Shown: one piece after another, positions 1 through 6,900 of the stretch
How the letters are laid out: every line of letters begins with the position of its first letter
Numbering within the stretch: position 1 is the first letter of the stretch
Assembly: GCA_964354445.1 (NCBI GenBank)
Contig: CAYGZT010000004.1
Span: forward strand, 1 to 13,991
Origin: CAYGZT01 sp964354445
GTDB taxonomy: Bacteria; Patescibacteriota; Minisyncoccia; UBA6257; JAGOQP01
Length of the DNA stretch: 13,991 bases
Direction: 5' to 3'
Translations under genes and position numbers: made by a program
The notes under the pieces: generated by a model
Told to the model about the DNA's origin: nothing
What the model saw: only the letters and a program-made list of their open reading frames with translations
Database searches by the model: none

Positions 1-1807
1 CTTTCCCCTGATTATACATCCCCTGCCCGATCTTTTGAAGCTCACTTGAAAGCTCCGCGGCTCGCGCTTTGATCGTTTCCGCATCATTCCCTTTAAGCGC
101 TTCTTTGAGAGCGTCAATCTTTGCGCTGATGCTGCTCTTCACGTCTTCGGATATTTTGTCTTTCCACTCATCGAGACTTTTTTGTGCAAGGTAGAGAACC
201 TGCTCGGCGCTGTTGCGCGTTTCGGCAAGCTCACGCTTCTTTTGATCCTCCTGGGCGTGCGCTGCAGCTTCCTGCTTGAGCCGCTCCACCTCCTCTTTGG
301 AAAGCTGGGTTGAGGCCTCAATGCGCACCGATTGGGCTTTGCTTGTCGCTTTGTCCTTTGCCGACACGTTCAGGATACCGTTGGCGTCAATGTCAAAAAC
401 CACCTCAATCTGAGGTACGCCGCGGGGCGCGGGAGGAATACCGTCAAGCATGAAGCGCCCCAGGGTTTTGTTGTCAGCGGCCATCGGACGCTCACCCTGC
501 AGAATGTGCACCTCAACCGAGGTTTGAGTGTCAGCAGCCGTCGAAAAGATTTGCGTCTTGGATGTGGGAATGGTGGTGTTCTTTTCAATCATGGGGGTGA
601 ATACTCCTCCCAGCGTTTCGATGCCAAACGAAAGCGGAATAACATCCAGCAGCAGTATGTCTTTCACGTCTCCCTGAAAGATACCCGCCTGCACCGCCGC
701 TCCGATCGCAACCACTTCGTCGGGATTGATGCCTTTGTGCGGTTCCTTGCCGAATAGTTTCTTGACCGCTTCCTGAATCGCCGGCATCCGAGTCTGACCG
801 CCGACTAAAATCACCTCGTTGATGTCTTTGACGCTCATGCCCGCATCTTTGACAACCTGCGAAACGTGCTGGATGGATTCGTCAATGTAGTGCTGGACCA
901 AGCTTTCCAGTTTGGCGCGCGACAGCTTTACCAGAAAGTGCTTGGGACCGGCCGCATCGGAGGTGACGTAAGGAAGATTGATTTCTGTTTCCGCAACCGT
1001 CGAAAGCTCGTGTTTTGCCTTCTCGGCCGCTTCCCGTAAGCGTTGGAGCGCCAGCGGATCTTTGGAAAGATCAATGCCTTCCGACTTCTTATACTCCTCC
1101 AGAAGATGCTCTATGATGTGCGCGTCAAAATCGTCGCCTCCCAAGTGCGTGTCTCCGCCCGTTGCCTTCACTTCCACCACGTCATCTCCCACTTCAAGCA
1201 CCGACACGTCGAACGTGCCGCCGCCGAAATCGTAGACGACGATCTTTTCGTTTTTCTGGCGGTTAAAGCCGTATGCAAGCGCGGCCGCGGTCGGCTCGTT
1301 GATGATGCGGCGCACGGTCAGTCCCGCGATCTCACCCGCATTCTTGGTCGCTTGCCGCTGAGAATCGTCGAAGTATGCAGGGACGGTGATGACCGCCTCG
1401 GTGATTTTCTCTCCCAGTTTGCTTTCCGCATCGGCCTTCAGCTTCGCGAGTACCATTGCCGAGATTTCTTCGGGTTTGTACCACTGCTCACCCATCTTGA
1501 CCTCAACGCCGCCCGAAGAGCTCTCACGGAGTTCAAACGGCAATACTTTCTTGTCCCGCTGCACTTCCGAGTCCGAATACTTTCTGCCAATAAGACGCTT
1601 GACCGAATAGATGGTGTTGTGAGGATTGACCACCGCCTGACGCTTTGCCAAGAGACCGACCAGTCGCTCGCCTGACTTACTCAACGCAGTCACGGAGGGT
1701 GTGGTACGGTTCCCTTCGGCGTTTTCCAAAATCTTCGGCTCCCCTCCTTCCACGATCGCCATCGCGGAGTTGGTCGTCCCCAAATCAATACCGAGAATCT
1801 TTGCCAT
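1..1807 (-). CDS. dnaK: Molecular chaperone DnaK (Hsp70), 3' end cut by window edge
   Basis: ATP-dependent cytosolic Hsp70 chaperone that binds unfolded segments, working with DnaJ and the nucleotide exchange factor GrpE. The reading frame from ATG 1805-1807 gives 602 residues with no stop before the window edge. Hsp70 signatures visible: phosphate-1 loop GIDLGTTNS (residues 6-14), VYDFGGGTFDVSVLEV (191-206), IINEPTAAALAYG (168-180), the adenosine motif ILVGGQTRMP (333-342), and the interdomain linker VKDILLLDVIPLS (381-393; many DnaKs have VTPLS). The substrate-binding domain and most of the helical lid follow. The visible end, about 600 residues in, lies in the lid, so perhaps 30-50 residues are missing. 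It lies 88 nt downstream of grpE on the same strand and is probably co-transcribed. I see no Shine-Dalgarno before the ATG and no CIRCE element. Confidence 0.98.
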   Translation of the reverse strand, partial: MAKILGIDLGTTNSAMAIVEGGEPKILENAEGNRTTPSVTALSKSGERLVGLLAKRQAVVNPHNTIYSVKRLIGRKYSDSEVQRDKKVLPFELRESSSGGVEVKMGEQWYKPEEISAMVLAKLKADAESKLGEKITEAVITVPAYFDDSQRQATKNAGEIAGLTVRRIINEPTAAALAYGFNRQKNEKIVVYDFGGGTFDVSVLEVGDDVVEVKATGGDTHLGGDDFDAHIIEHLLEEYKKSEGIDLSKDPLALQRLREAAEKAKHELSTVAETEINLPYVTSDAAGPKHFLVKLSRAKLESLVQHYIDESIQHVSQVVKDAGMSVKDINEVILVGGQTRMPAIQEAVKKLFGKEPHKGINPDEVVAIGAAVQAGIFQGDVKDILLLDVIPLSFGIETLGGVFTPMIEKNTTIPTSKTQIFSTAADTQTSVEVHILQGERPMAADNKTLGRFMLDGIPPAPRGVPQIEVVFDIDANGILNVSAKDKATSKAQSVRIEASTQLSKEEVERLKQEAAAHAQEDQKKRELAETRNSAEQVLYLAQKSLDEWKDKISEDVKSSISAKIDALKEALKGNDAETIKARAAELSSELQKIGQGMYNQGK

Positions 1808-1895
1808 AGTTGTCTAAATTTATCAGTTAATTTCAGCTACACATATGAGCATCCGCCGAAGTTCGTCTGAACGAAGACGGATGACATATTCGCCT

Positions 1896-2399
1896 TCATT
1901 TTGCAACTTTTACTCTCGCAGCACGGATGAGTTTCCCGTACAGCGTGTAGCCGCGCTCAACTTCATCAACCACCGTTCCCGAAGGTTTATCGGACTCAAC
2001 CGTCGCAATCGCATCGTGAAGCGCCGGGTCAAACGGATTTCCAACCGATACCACAATCCGCTCCAGGCCGTAGCGGCGTGCAACGTCCTCAAGTTTAGTC
2101 CGTATCAAAAAAATTCCCCTCTCGAGTTTAGATTCGTCTTTGAGCGTCTCAAGAGCAAGATCAAACGCATCAAGCACTTCCACCATGTCTCTGATGATGC
2201 TCTCGTTCGCAAACTGAACGACTGACTCAAGGCGCCTCACTTCATCTTTTTTGTAGTTGGCAAGATCCGCTTTGGCCCGTTTCCACCCTTCAAGATACTC
2301 GTCGCACTGCTTCTTGAGCTGCTCGAATTCGCTCTCCCCAGTCTGTGCGGCGGGTGCGGCAGCGACTTGCTCGTCCGTTTTTTGCTGTTCGTCAGTCAT
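1896..2399 (-). CDS. grpE: Nucleotide exchange factor GrpE
   Basis: Cofactor that releases ADP from DnaK. The 167-aa product has a polar, probably disordered N-terminus (residues 1-22), a long charged helix typical of the GrpE dimer stalk (about 23-75, including EYLEGWKRAKADLANYKK), and a C-terminal beta domain with the family pattern GNPFDPALHDAIATVES (about 122-138) followed by GTVVDEVERGYTLYGKLIRAARVKVAK split over the last third. Length is normal for the family (about 150-200 aa). ATG 2397-2399 is preceded in frame by a TAA three codons upstream, so the start cannot be much further out. The only Shine-Dalgarno-like string (GGGAG) lies about 20 nt from the ATG, too far for normal use, and sits in a hairpin loop. 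First gene of the grpE-dnaK operon, stop TGA. Confidence 0.97.
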   Translation of the reverse strand: MTDEQQKTDEQVAAAPAAQTGESEFEQLKKQCDEYLEGWKRAKADLANYKKDEVRRLESVVQFANESIIRDMVEVLDAFDLALETLKDESKLERGIFLIRTKLEDVARRYGLERIVVSVGNPFDPALHDAIATVESDKPSGTVVDEVERGYTLYGKLIRAARVKVAK

Positions 2400-2412
2400 A
2401 CGATATTAATAA

Positions 2413-2435
2413 AAAATACCTCCCGACAGTATTTT
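2413..2435 (-). promoter_or_regulatory. Hairpin at the 5' end of the grpE mRNA leader
   Basis: On the minus strand AAAATAC (2435-2429) and GTATTTT (2419-2413) form a perfect 7-bp A/U-rich stem around a 9-nt loop, TGTCGGGAG, which carries the only Shine-Dalgarno-like bases of the leader. With the predicted start of transcription near 2437, it would be the very first structure of the mRNA. It could be a stability element or a temperature-sensitive structure, but this is inference. The distance from GGGAG to the ATG argues against a classical thermometer that masks the ribosome site. Confidence 0.4.
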
Positions 2436-2443
2436 GCGTTTCT

Positions 2444-2471
2444 ATTGTAGCCGTTTCAGAGTCGTTGTCAA
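2444..2471 (-). promoter_or_regulatory. Sigma-70-type promoter of grpE-dnaK
   Basis: On the minus strand a perfect -35 TTGACA (2471-2466) and a -10 TACAAT (2449-2444) are separated by 16 nt. The predicted transcription start is near 2437, leaving a leader of about 38 nt. It follows directly after the terminator of the upstream gene. No CIRCE inverted repeat is present, so HrcA control through CIRCE is not supported here. Confidence 0.8.
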
Positions 2472-2477
2472 TATTTA

Positions 2478-2506
2478 CAAAAACAAGGGGGCGGAAGTGC
2501 CGCCCC
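2478..2506 (-). terminator. Rho-independent terminator after the two-helix membrane protein gene
   Basis: On the minus strand GGGGCGG (2506-2500), loop CACTT, CCGCCCC (2494-2488), then CTTGTTTTTG. A 7-bp all-GC stem followed by a T-rich tract, 17 nt beyond the stop codon of the gene at 2524-2991, and just before the grpE promoter, which it insulates from read-through. Confidence 0.85.
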
Positions 2507-2523
2507 TAGAGAGGATGGTGGAT

Positions 2524-2991
2524 TCAAGGAGAAGAGGGTTGCGGTTTGTCCCGCAACTCCAGCACCAGAGAGGTGTTCATCGGCGACTTGTATACCAGCC
2601 GCCACTCGTTGATGCCCAACGGCTCCAGGCGCTGGTCTTGCGTCTCGTCGGTCGCTATCCTCTCAATCACACGCTCCTGCGAGACTGAGATGAGCACCGG
2701 CCGATCCTTAAAGATCGCCAGGATAACGTATCCACTGTCGATCTCTGCAACCGACAGGACATCGTATGACCTGACGGCTGCAAGTCGCGAATTGAGCGGC
2801 GTCCCGACCCCCCGTAGAAAACCGGCCGTATAGGAAGCAAAACACGCCATAACAACAAAGAGACCCGCAACCAAGATGCCCGCGCGACGCTCCGTCTCGC
2901 TCACCGCCCCGATGGCGACAAACGAACAGAGGATCAGCAATGCTGCTGTCACAAACATCGACCAGAAAAGCGATACCGGAAGAGTGAACAT
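2524..2991 (-). CDS. Hypothetical two-helix membrane protein
   Basis: I do not recognise this family. The 155-aa product has two hydrophobic segments, about residues 8-30 (from SLFWSMFVTAALLILCSFVA) and 37-60 (from AGILVAGLFVVMACFASYTA), joined by a short polar loop SETERR. A soluble domain of about 95 residues follows, with alternating hydrophobic stretches that suggest beta structure (VLSVAEIDSGYVILAIF, PVLISVSQERVIERI, WRLVYKSPMNTSLVLELRD). The positive N-in/C-in or opposite topology cannot be fixed by eye. ATG 2989-2991 is preceded by a strong AAAGGAG site at ideal spacing, one of only two clear ribosome sites in the window. It follows the cysteine-rich small gene by 30 nt on the same strand, so the two are likely one transcript, and it ends at a good terminator. 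Confidence 0.8.
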   Translation of the reverse strand: MFTLPVSLFWSMFVTAALLILCSFVAIGAVSETERRAGILVAGLFVVMACFASYTAGFLRGVGTPLNSRLAAVRSYDVLSVAEIDSGYVILAIFKDRPVLISVSQERVIERIATDETQDQRLEPLGINEWRLVYKSPMNTSLVLELRDKPQPSSP

Positions 2992-3021
2992 GTCTTTTCT
3001 CCTTTCTGTTGTCCCACTTAT

Positions 3022-3255
3022 TTACTTGTCAAATTGCGGAGTACGCAGTTGCGTATTGACCGTGCGGGGTGAGTTGCCGTCTGATGTCAATGACGATCTG
3101 TCATAGTGCTCCTCGCAATAGCTGTGCTCTTTCGCTTTTCGGCGGCACTTCTCTTGGTCGCAGACCGTCAAGACAAGGTCAAACCCCTCACCTTCTCCGA
3201 TATCCTCTTTCCTGATACCGCGCCCACACCACTGGCAAAACCAGTATCTTTTCAT
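3022..3255 (-). CDS. Small cysteine-rich putative zinc-binding protein, function unknown
   Basis: 77-aa protein. Potential metal ligands are C7 and C10 (FCQWCG, a zinc knuckle), C32 and C37 (VCDQEKC), and C47 and H50 (YCEEH). This gives a CxxC ... Cx4C ... CxxH arrangement, enough for one zinc ribbon or a treble-clef-like fold with spare ligands. The last 25 residues are polar and look disordered. No transmembrane segment. Reality as a gene is supported by a clear AGGAG ribosome site 7 nt before ATG 3253-3255 and by a well-formed promoter upstream. It is the first gene of a probable two-gene unit with the membrane protein at 2524-2991 and is divergent from cysS. I do not recognise the family, so regulator, RNA-binding adaptor or partner of the membrane protein are all open. 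Confidence 0.75.
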   Translation of the reverse strand: MKRYWFCQWCGRGIRKEDIGEGEGFDLVLTVCDQEKCRRKAKEHSYCEEHYDRSSLTSDGNSPRTVNTQLRTPQFDK

Positions 3256-3298
3256 TGTCTTCTCCTCTCCATCCCGTGTTCCGTTTCGTCTAGGAAAA

Positions 3299-3327
3299 AT
3301 GCTATCACACTTTCTTCATTACGTCAA
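3299..3327 (-). promoter_or_regulatory. Promoter of the zinc protein / membrane protein gene pair
   Basis: Minus strand: -35 TTGACG (3327-3322), 17-nt spacer, -10 TAGCAT (3304-3299) with an extended -10 TGA just before it. Predicted transcription start near 3292, giving a 37-nt leader that contains the AGGAG ribosome site. It lies back to back with the cysS promoter. Confidence 0.7.
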
Positions 3328-3355
3328 GATTGTTTATCTTGCACAGGGTTTGGGC

Positions 3356-3361
3356 TACAAT
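3356..3361 (+). promoter_or_regulatory. -10 element of cysS, placing transcription start at or next to the ATG
   Basis: TACAAT (3356-3361) matches the -10 consensus at 5 of 6 positions. Seven nucleotides after it comes the A of the cysS ATG (3368), so the mRNA would be leaderless or nearly so. The -35 side is weak: at 17-nt spacing it reads TTTATC, and TTGTTT sits at 20 nt. There is no Shine-Dalgarno before the ATG, which agrees with a leaderless message. Confidence 0.5.
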
Positions 3362-3367
3362 ACACCC

Positions 3368-4777
3368 ATGCGAGTTTTGGATTCGATGACCGGCAAAAAA
3401 ATCCCCCTCACAAAAAATCGGACGGTCCGGATGTTTGTGTGCGGCCCGACAGTGTATGATCGGCCGCATATCGGCAACGCGCGACCGTTTTTGGTGTATG
3501 ACGCCTTTGCCCGTTATCTGCACAAACGCAATTACAAAATATTCTATCTCCAAAACATCACCGACATCGACGACAAAATCATCGACCGCGCACAAAAAGA
3601 AAAGACAACGTGGTCGTCCGTGGCGCGACAGTTCGAAAAAATCTACCGTGACAACGAAGCGGCACTGGGCATTGCTTCCGTGACCAAACACGCCCGCGCC
3701 ACCGATTTTATTCCCCAAATCGTCAAACAGGTACAGGTGCTCGTCGACAAAAAATACGCCTATCGCATCGACGGTGAGGGATACTACTTTGACATCTCCC
3801 GCTTCAAGGAGTACGGCAAACTTTCAAAACGCACCGTTCAACAGGCAGAAGACGCGGTTTCTCGAATCGACGAGGGCACCAAAAAAAGAAACAAGGGCGA
3901 TTTCGCGCTGTGGAAGTTTTCAAAACCTCAAGAACCTTCGTGGGACACAGCATTGGGCGAAGGGCGGCCCGGATGGCACATTGAAGACACCGCTATCACC
4001 CACCATCACTTCGGACCGCAGTATGACATCCACGGCGGCGCCGTCGAACTCAAGTTTCCCCATCATGAAGCTGAGATAGCCCAACAAGAAGCGGCATCGG
4101 GTAAAAAACCCATGGTCAAAATCTGGATGCACACGGGAATTCTGCTGGTCGGCGGCAGGAAAATGGCCAAGAGCGCAGGCAATTTTATCAGCATCAGCGA
4201 TTTTCTCAAAGAACACGGCGCGGCGGTGCTGCGTTATATCGTTCTCTCGCACCACTACCGCTCCCCCATCGACTACTCTCCCGCACTGGTCACACAAGCA
4301 AGACAATCACTGCTATCGCTTCAACACTTTATCTGGAAGTTGGATCTGGTGCGCAAAGAAGGCAAAAAGACGGGTCATGTCCGCAAAGTTACATCCGCCA
4401 CCGCCAAGGCGCGGCGCGAGTGGAACCGCGCTCTTGAAGACGACTTCAACACTCCCGCTGCACTCGCCGCGCTCTTTGCACTGGTTGGAATATTCGAACA
4501 ATCCATCTGGTCCATCAGCAGACGCGACGCAGAGACTCTCCATCACGCGCTTATGGTGTTACTTGAAACCATCGGACTTTCGATTGAGAAAAAACCGCGC
4601 GTTTCCGTACCGGCGCGGCTGCTGATGCAGATGCGCGAGATACTGCGCCGCCGTCAACAGTTTATTCAGGCGGACAACTTGCGCGCCAAGACAGAGGCGT
4701 TAGGATATAGCGTGGACGATACTCCCTGCGGACCCTTCCTGTATCCGACGGTACCGCCCATCATAAAACCGAAATAA
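3368..4777 (+). CDS. cysS: Cysteinyl-tRNA synthetase
   Basis: Charges tRNA-Cys with cysteine in the cytosol (class I synthetase). From ATG 3368 the product is 469 aa, close to the E. coli enzyme (461). An upstream in-frame ATG at 3299 would add 23 residues that overlap the promoter region; homologues begin just before the VRMFVCGPTVYD stretch, so 3368 is preferred. Visible: VCGPTVYD (first zinc cysteine C25), HIGN signature (34-37), KMAKS (265-269) for KMSKS, and DIHGGAVELKFPHHEAEIAQ (220-239), with zinc-ligand candidates H232 and E236. Odd: the motif usually read as GWHIECSA is GWHIEDTA here, so the second zinc cysteine is Asp207 (codon GAC). First gene of the plus-strand run cysS-dnaB-recR, divergent from the small zinc protein. 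Confidence 0.97.
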   Translation: MRVLDSMTGKKIPLTKNRTVRMFVCGPTVYDRPHIGNARPFLVYDAFARYLHKRNYKIFYLQNITDIDDKIIDRAQKEKTTWSSVARQFEKIYRDNEAALGIASVTKHARATDFIPQIVKQVQVLVDKKYAYRIDGEGYYFDISRFKEYGKLSKRTVQQAEDAVSRIDEGTKKRNKGDFALWKFSKPQEPSWDTALGEGRPGWHIEDTAITHHHFGPQYDIHGGAVELKFPHHEAEIAQQEAASGKKPMVKIWMHTGILLVGGRKMAKSAGNFISISDFLKEHGAAVLRYIVLSHHYRSPIDYSPALVTQARQSLLSLQHFIWKLDLVRKEGKKTGHVRKVTSATAKARREWNRALEDDFNTPAALAALFALVGIFEQSIWSISRRDAETLHHALMVLLETIGLSIEKKPRVSVPARLLMQMREILRRRQQFIQADNLRAKTEALGYSVDDTPCGPFLYPTVPPIIKPK

Positions 4778-4782
4778 TAATC

Positions 4783-6141
4783 ATGCTACATATGCCGGAC
4801 CTCAAAGTTCCGCCTCAGGACATCGAGGCAGAAAAATCCGTCCTTGGATCGTTGATGATTGACCGAAACGCGATGAGTAAAGTCGCGGATATTCTTTCTG
4901 CCGTTGATTTCTATCCGGCCGCGCACCAGAAAATCTACGAAGCGATGATTGGTTTGTTCGCCAAAAGCGAACCGATCGACATCATGAGCGTCACCAACGC
5001 TCTCAAATCAAAAAAAGCGCTCGAGAGCGTGGGCGGCTCGTCGTATCTGACCGAATTGATCAATGTGGTTCCTTCTTCCGCGCACATTCAGCACTACGCC
5101 AAAATCGTGCGCGAGAAGCGGATTTTGCGTGATCTGGTGTCCGTATCAGCAGAAATTAACGAGTCGATATTCGAAAAAAATTCGACGATCGAGCAACTAT
5201 TGGACCAAGTCGAGCGGAAAATCTTCGGACTTTCGCAACGCTCGCAGGACAAAAACTACGTCCGTATCTCGGAGGAGCTCAAGGGAGCGTACGAGCGCAT
5301 CGAAAGGCTTCATCAGGGTGAGGGACGACTGCGCGGCATTACGACCGGCTTCGACGAACTGGACAACTACCTTTCCGGCCTTCAGAACTCTGACTTGATT
5401 ATTCTGGGGGCGCGGCCGTCATTCGGGAAAACGACGCTGGCGCTCGACATCGCCCGCTACGCTACAACCCGCGACAATGCGCCCGTGGGAGTGTTTTCGC
5501 TTGAAATGTCGCGCGAACAGGTGATTGACCGCCTGATTGCCGCCGAAGCGCAGGTGCCGCTCTGGAAACTGCGCACCGGGCGGCTTTCCAGCGAACTCGA
5601 ATTCCAGCTGATTCAAGAAGCACTGGATCGCCTCTCACGGCTTCCCATGTACATCGACGATACACCGGGCCTTACTGTCCTGCAAATCCGTTCCATTGGG
5701 CGGCGACTGCAGGCAGAGCACGGCATGCGGCTTTTAATCATCGACTATGTGCAACTCATCCAGCCGCTGTCAACATCCGAAAACATGGTGCAGCAGTTCA
5801 CCGAAATCAGTCACAGCCTAAAGGGCCTTGCGCGAGAACTGAACATCCCTGTGCTCGCGGTATCACAGCTGAATCGTTCGGTTGACCAGCGTGAAGGACA
5901 GATCCCACGTCTCTCGGACCTGCGCGAAACCGGATCGTGGGAGCAGGATGCCGACGTGGTGATGCTCCTGTACCGCAAAGACAAGACGCGACTCGAGCCC
6001 TCGCTCGAAGATGAGGGAACGACATCAGTTATTATTGCCAAACACCGAAACGGCCCTACCGGCACGGTGGATCTTAAGTTCGACACGGAAAAAGTTACCT
6101 TCCGTCCGCTTGAAAAACGGTTTGCAGCTCCGGAGATCTAG
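4783..6141 (+). CDS. dnaB: Replicative DNA helicase DnaB
   Basis: Hexameric 5'-to-3' helicase that unwinds DNA at the replication fork and recruits primase. 452 aa from ATG 4783; a second in-frame ATG at 4792 (MPDLKVPPQ) is equally possible, and no Shine-Dalgarno favours either. N-terminal domain residues about 10-115 (PPQDIEAEKSVLGSLMID), linker helix, then the RecA-like domain: Walker A GARPSFGKT (209-217), FSLEM (238-242), Walker B LLIIDYVQLI (317-326), SQLNRSVDQR (361-370) and EQDADVVMLLYR (387-398). The usual DLRESG-IEQDADVV region reads DLRETGSWEQDADVV. No intein is present in Walker A, a common insertion site in dnaB genes. It starts 5 nt after the cysS stop, so translation may be coupled. 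Confidence 0.98.
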   Translation: MLHMPDLKVPPQDIEAEKSVLGSLMIDRNAMSKVADILSAVDFYPAAHQKIYEAMIGLFAKSEPIDIMSVTNALKSKKALESVGGSSYLTELINVVPSSAHIQHYAKIVREKRILRDLVSVSAEINESIFEKNSTIEQLLDQVERKIFGLSQRSQDKNYVRISEELKGAYERIERLHQGEGRLRGITTGFDELDNYLSGLQNSDLIILGARPSFGKTTLALDIARYATTRDNAPVGVFSLEMSREQVIDRLIAAEAQVPLWKLRTGRLSSELEFQLIQEALDRLSRLPMYIDDTPGLTVLQIRSIGRRLQAEHGMRLLIIDYVQLIQPLSTSENMVQQFTEISHSLKGLARELNIPVLAVSQLNRSVDQREGQIPRLSDLRETGSWEQDADVVMLLYRKDKTRLEPSLEDEGTTSVIIAKHRNGPTGTVDLKFDTEKVTFRPLEKRFAAPEI

Positions 6142-6153
6142 CATCCAGCATGT

Positions 6154-6753
6154 ATGCTTCCAGACGAGATAAAGACCTTCGCCGCGCTGTTTGAAAAACT
6201 TCCATCTATCGGGCCGCGCCAAGCGCTGCGGCTTGCATTCCGCCTGATTGCCAGCGGTCAAACAGCAATCAATGATACTGCACGCGCCGTTGCGGGTCTC
6301 GGGCGCGTTTCGGTATGTCCCATCTGCTTTTTTGTTCATTCCGGCAAGGGTTCATGCTCCATCTGCAGCGACCCGATGCGTCACAAAAACACTTTTATGA
6401 TTGTGGAGAAAGAAACGGCACTCATAAGCATCGAGCGAACCGGAAAGTATCGGGGGCGATACCTGGTTGTCGGAGAGCTTGCGAAAAGCGGCATTCTTGA
6501 ATCGTGGCAAAAGCTACGGCTCGGGGCACTCAAAAAAAACATCGAAGAGAGCTGTGAAAATAAAAAAGCCCGCGAAATCATCATCGCACTCAACCCGACC
6601 ACGTACGGCGATCTGAACGCCGCTGCCATTGAAAAGGAGCTGAAAAATCATGCGTTTAAACTCTCGCGACTCGGGCGCGGAATTCCCACCGGCGGCGAGA
6701 TAGAGTTCGCCGACGACGAAACGCTCTCCCACTCGCTGACCCGCAGAGAGTGA
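6154..6753 (+). CDS. recR: Recombination mediator RecR
   Basis: RecFOR pathway protein that helps load RecA onto gapped DNA. 199 aa, the family's usual length. Domains in order: helix-hairpin-helix with LPSIGPRQALRLAFRL (16-31); four-cysteine zinc finger CPICFFVHSGKGSCSIC (C55, C58, C68, C71); Toprim domain starting at VEKETALISIERTGKYRGRY (84-103) with E85 as candidate acidic residue and continuing through ALNPTTYGDLNAAAIEKEL; and the C-terminal SRLGRGIPTGGEIEFADD and LSHSLTRRE that are hallmarks of RecR. It starts 12 nt after the dnaB stop, without a recognisable Shine-Dalgarno. Last gene of the plus-strand run; a long palindrome follows 51 nt after its stop. Confidence 0.97.
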   Translation: MLPDEIKTFAALFEKLPSIGPRQALRLAFRLIASGQTAINDTARAVAGLGRVSVCPICFFVHSGKGSCSICSDPMRHKNTFMIVEKETALISIERTGKYRGRYLVVGELAKSGILESWQKLRLGALKKNIEESCENKKAREIIIALNPTTYGDLNAAAIEKELKNHAFKLSRLGRGIPTGGEIEFADDETLSHSLTRRE

Positions 6754-6803
6754 ATAAAAAACTCGTCATCCCCATAATTTTCTTTTGGGGAAAGAAGAAG
6801 AAA

Positions 6804-6849
6804 CCAAAATGTCCAGGAATTCACGATCGTGAATTCCTGGACATTTTGG
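6804..6849. terminator. 46-nt perfect palindrome, probable terminator between convergent recR and rplU
   Basis: Each arm is 23 nt: CCAAAATGTCCAGGAATTC then ACGA, followed directly by the exact reverse complement. As RNA, either strand gives a stem of about 21 bp closed by the loop GATC. On the minus strand (rplU) the stem is followed by TTTCTTCTTCTTT, which fits an intrinsic terminator. On the plus strand (recR) it is followed by AAAGAGAAA, so termination there would rely on the U's inside the stem or on other means. Its position between two converging genes fits a shared terminator. Confidence 0.65.
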
Positions 6850-6900
6850 AAAGAGAAACGCCGACTAAACTGTCGAGACAACGCCAATCAAGTCCAACAA

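Noticed and set aside
332..1675. Long plus-strand open frames opposite dnaK
   Set aside because: They are antisense shadows of a highly conserved gene, without ribosome sites or recognisable protein sequence.
1838..1895. Small inverted repeat TTCGT-ctga-ACGAA in the grpE-dnaK gap
   Set aside because: Only five base pairs with weak extensions and no T tract; not enough for a terminator or processing site.
3036..3052. Inverted repeat TACGCA-GT-TGCGTA at the end of the small zinc protein gene
   Set aside because: Loop of two bases, inside coding sequence, and no T tract; likely chance.
6648..6887. Minus-strand open frame of 79 codons across the end of recR and the palindrome
   Set aside because: It overlaps recR on the opposite strand, is built partly from the palindrome, and has no ribosome site or recognisable sequence.
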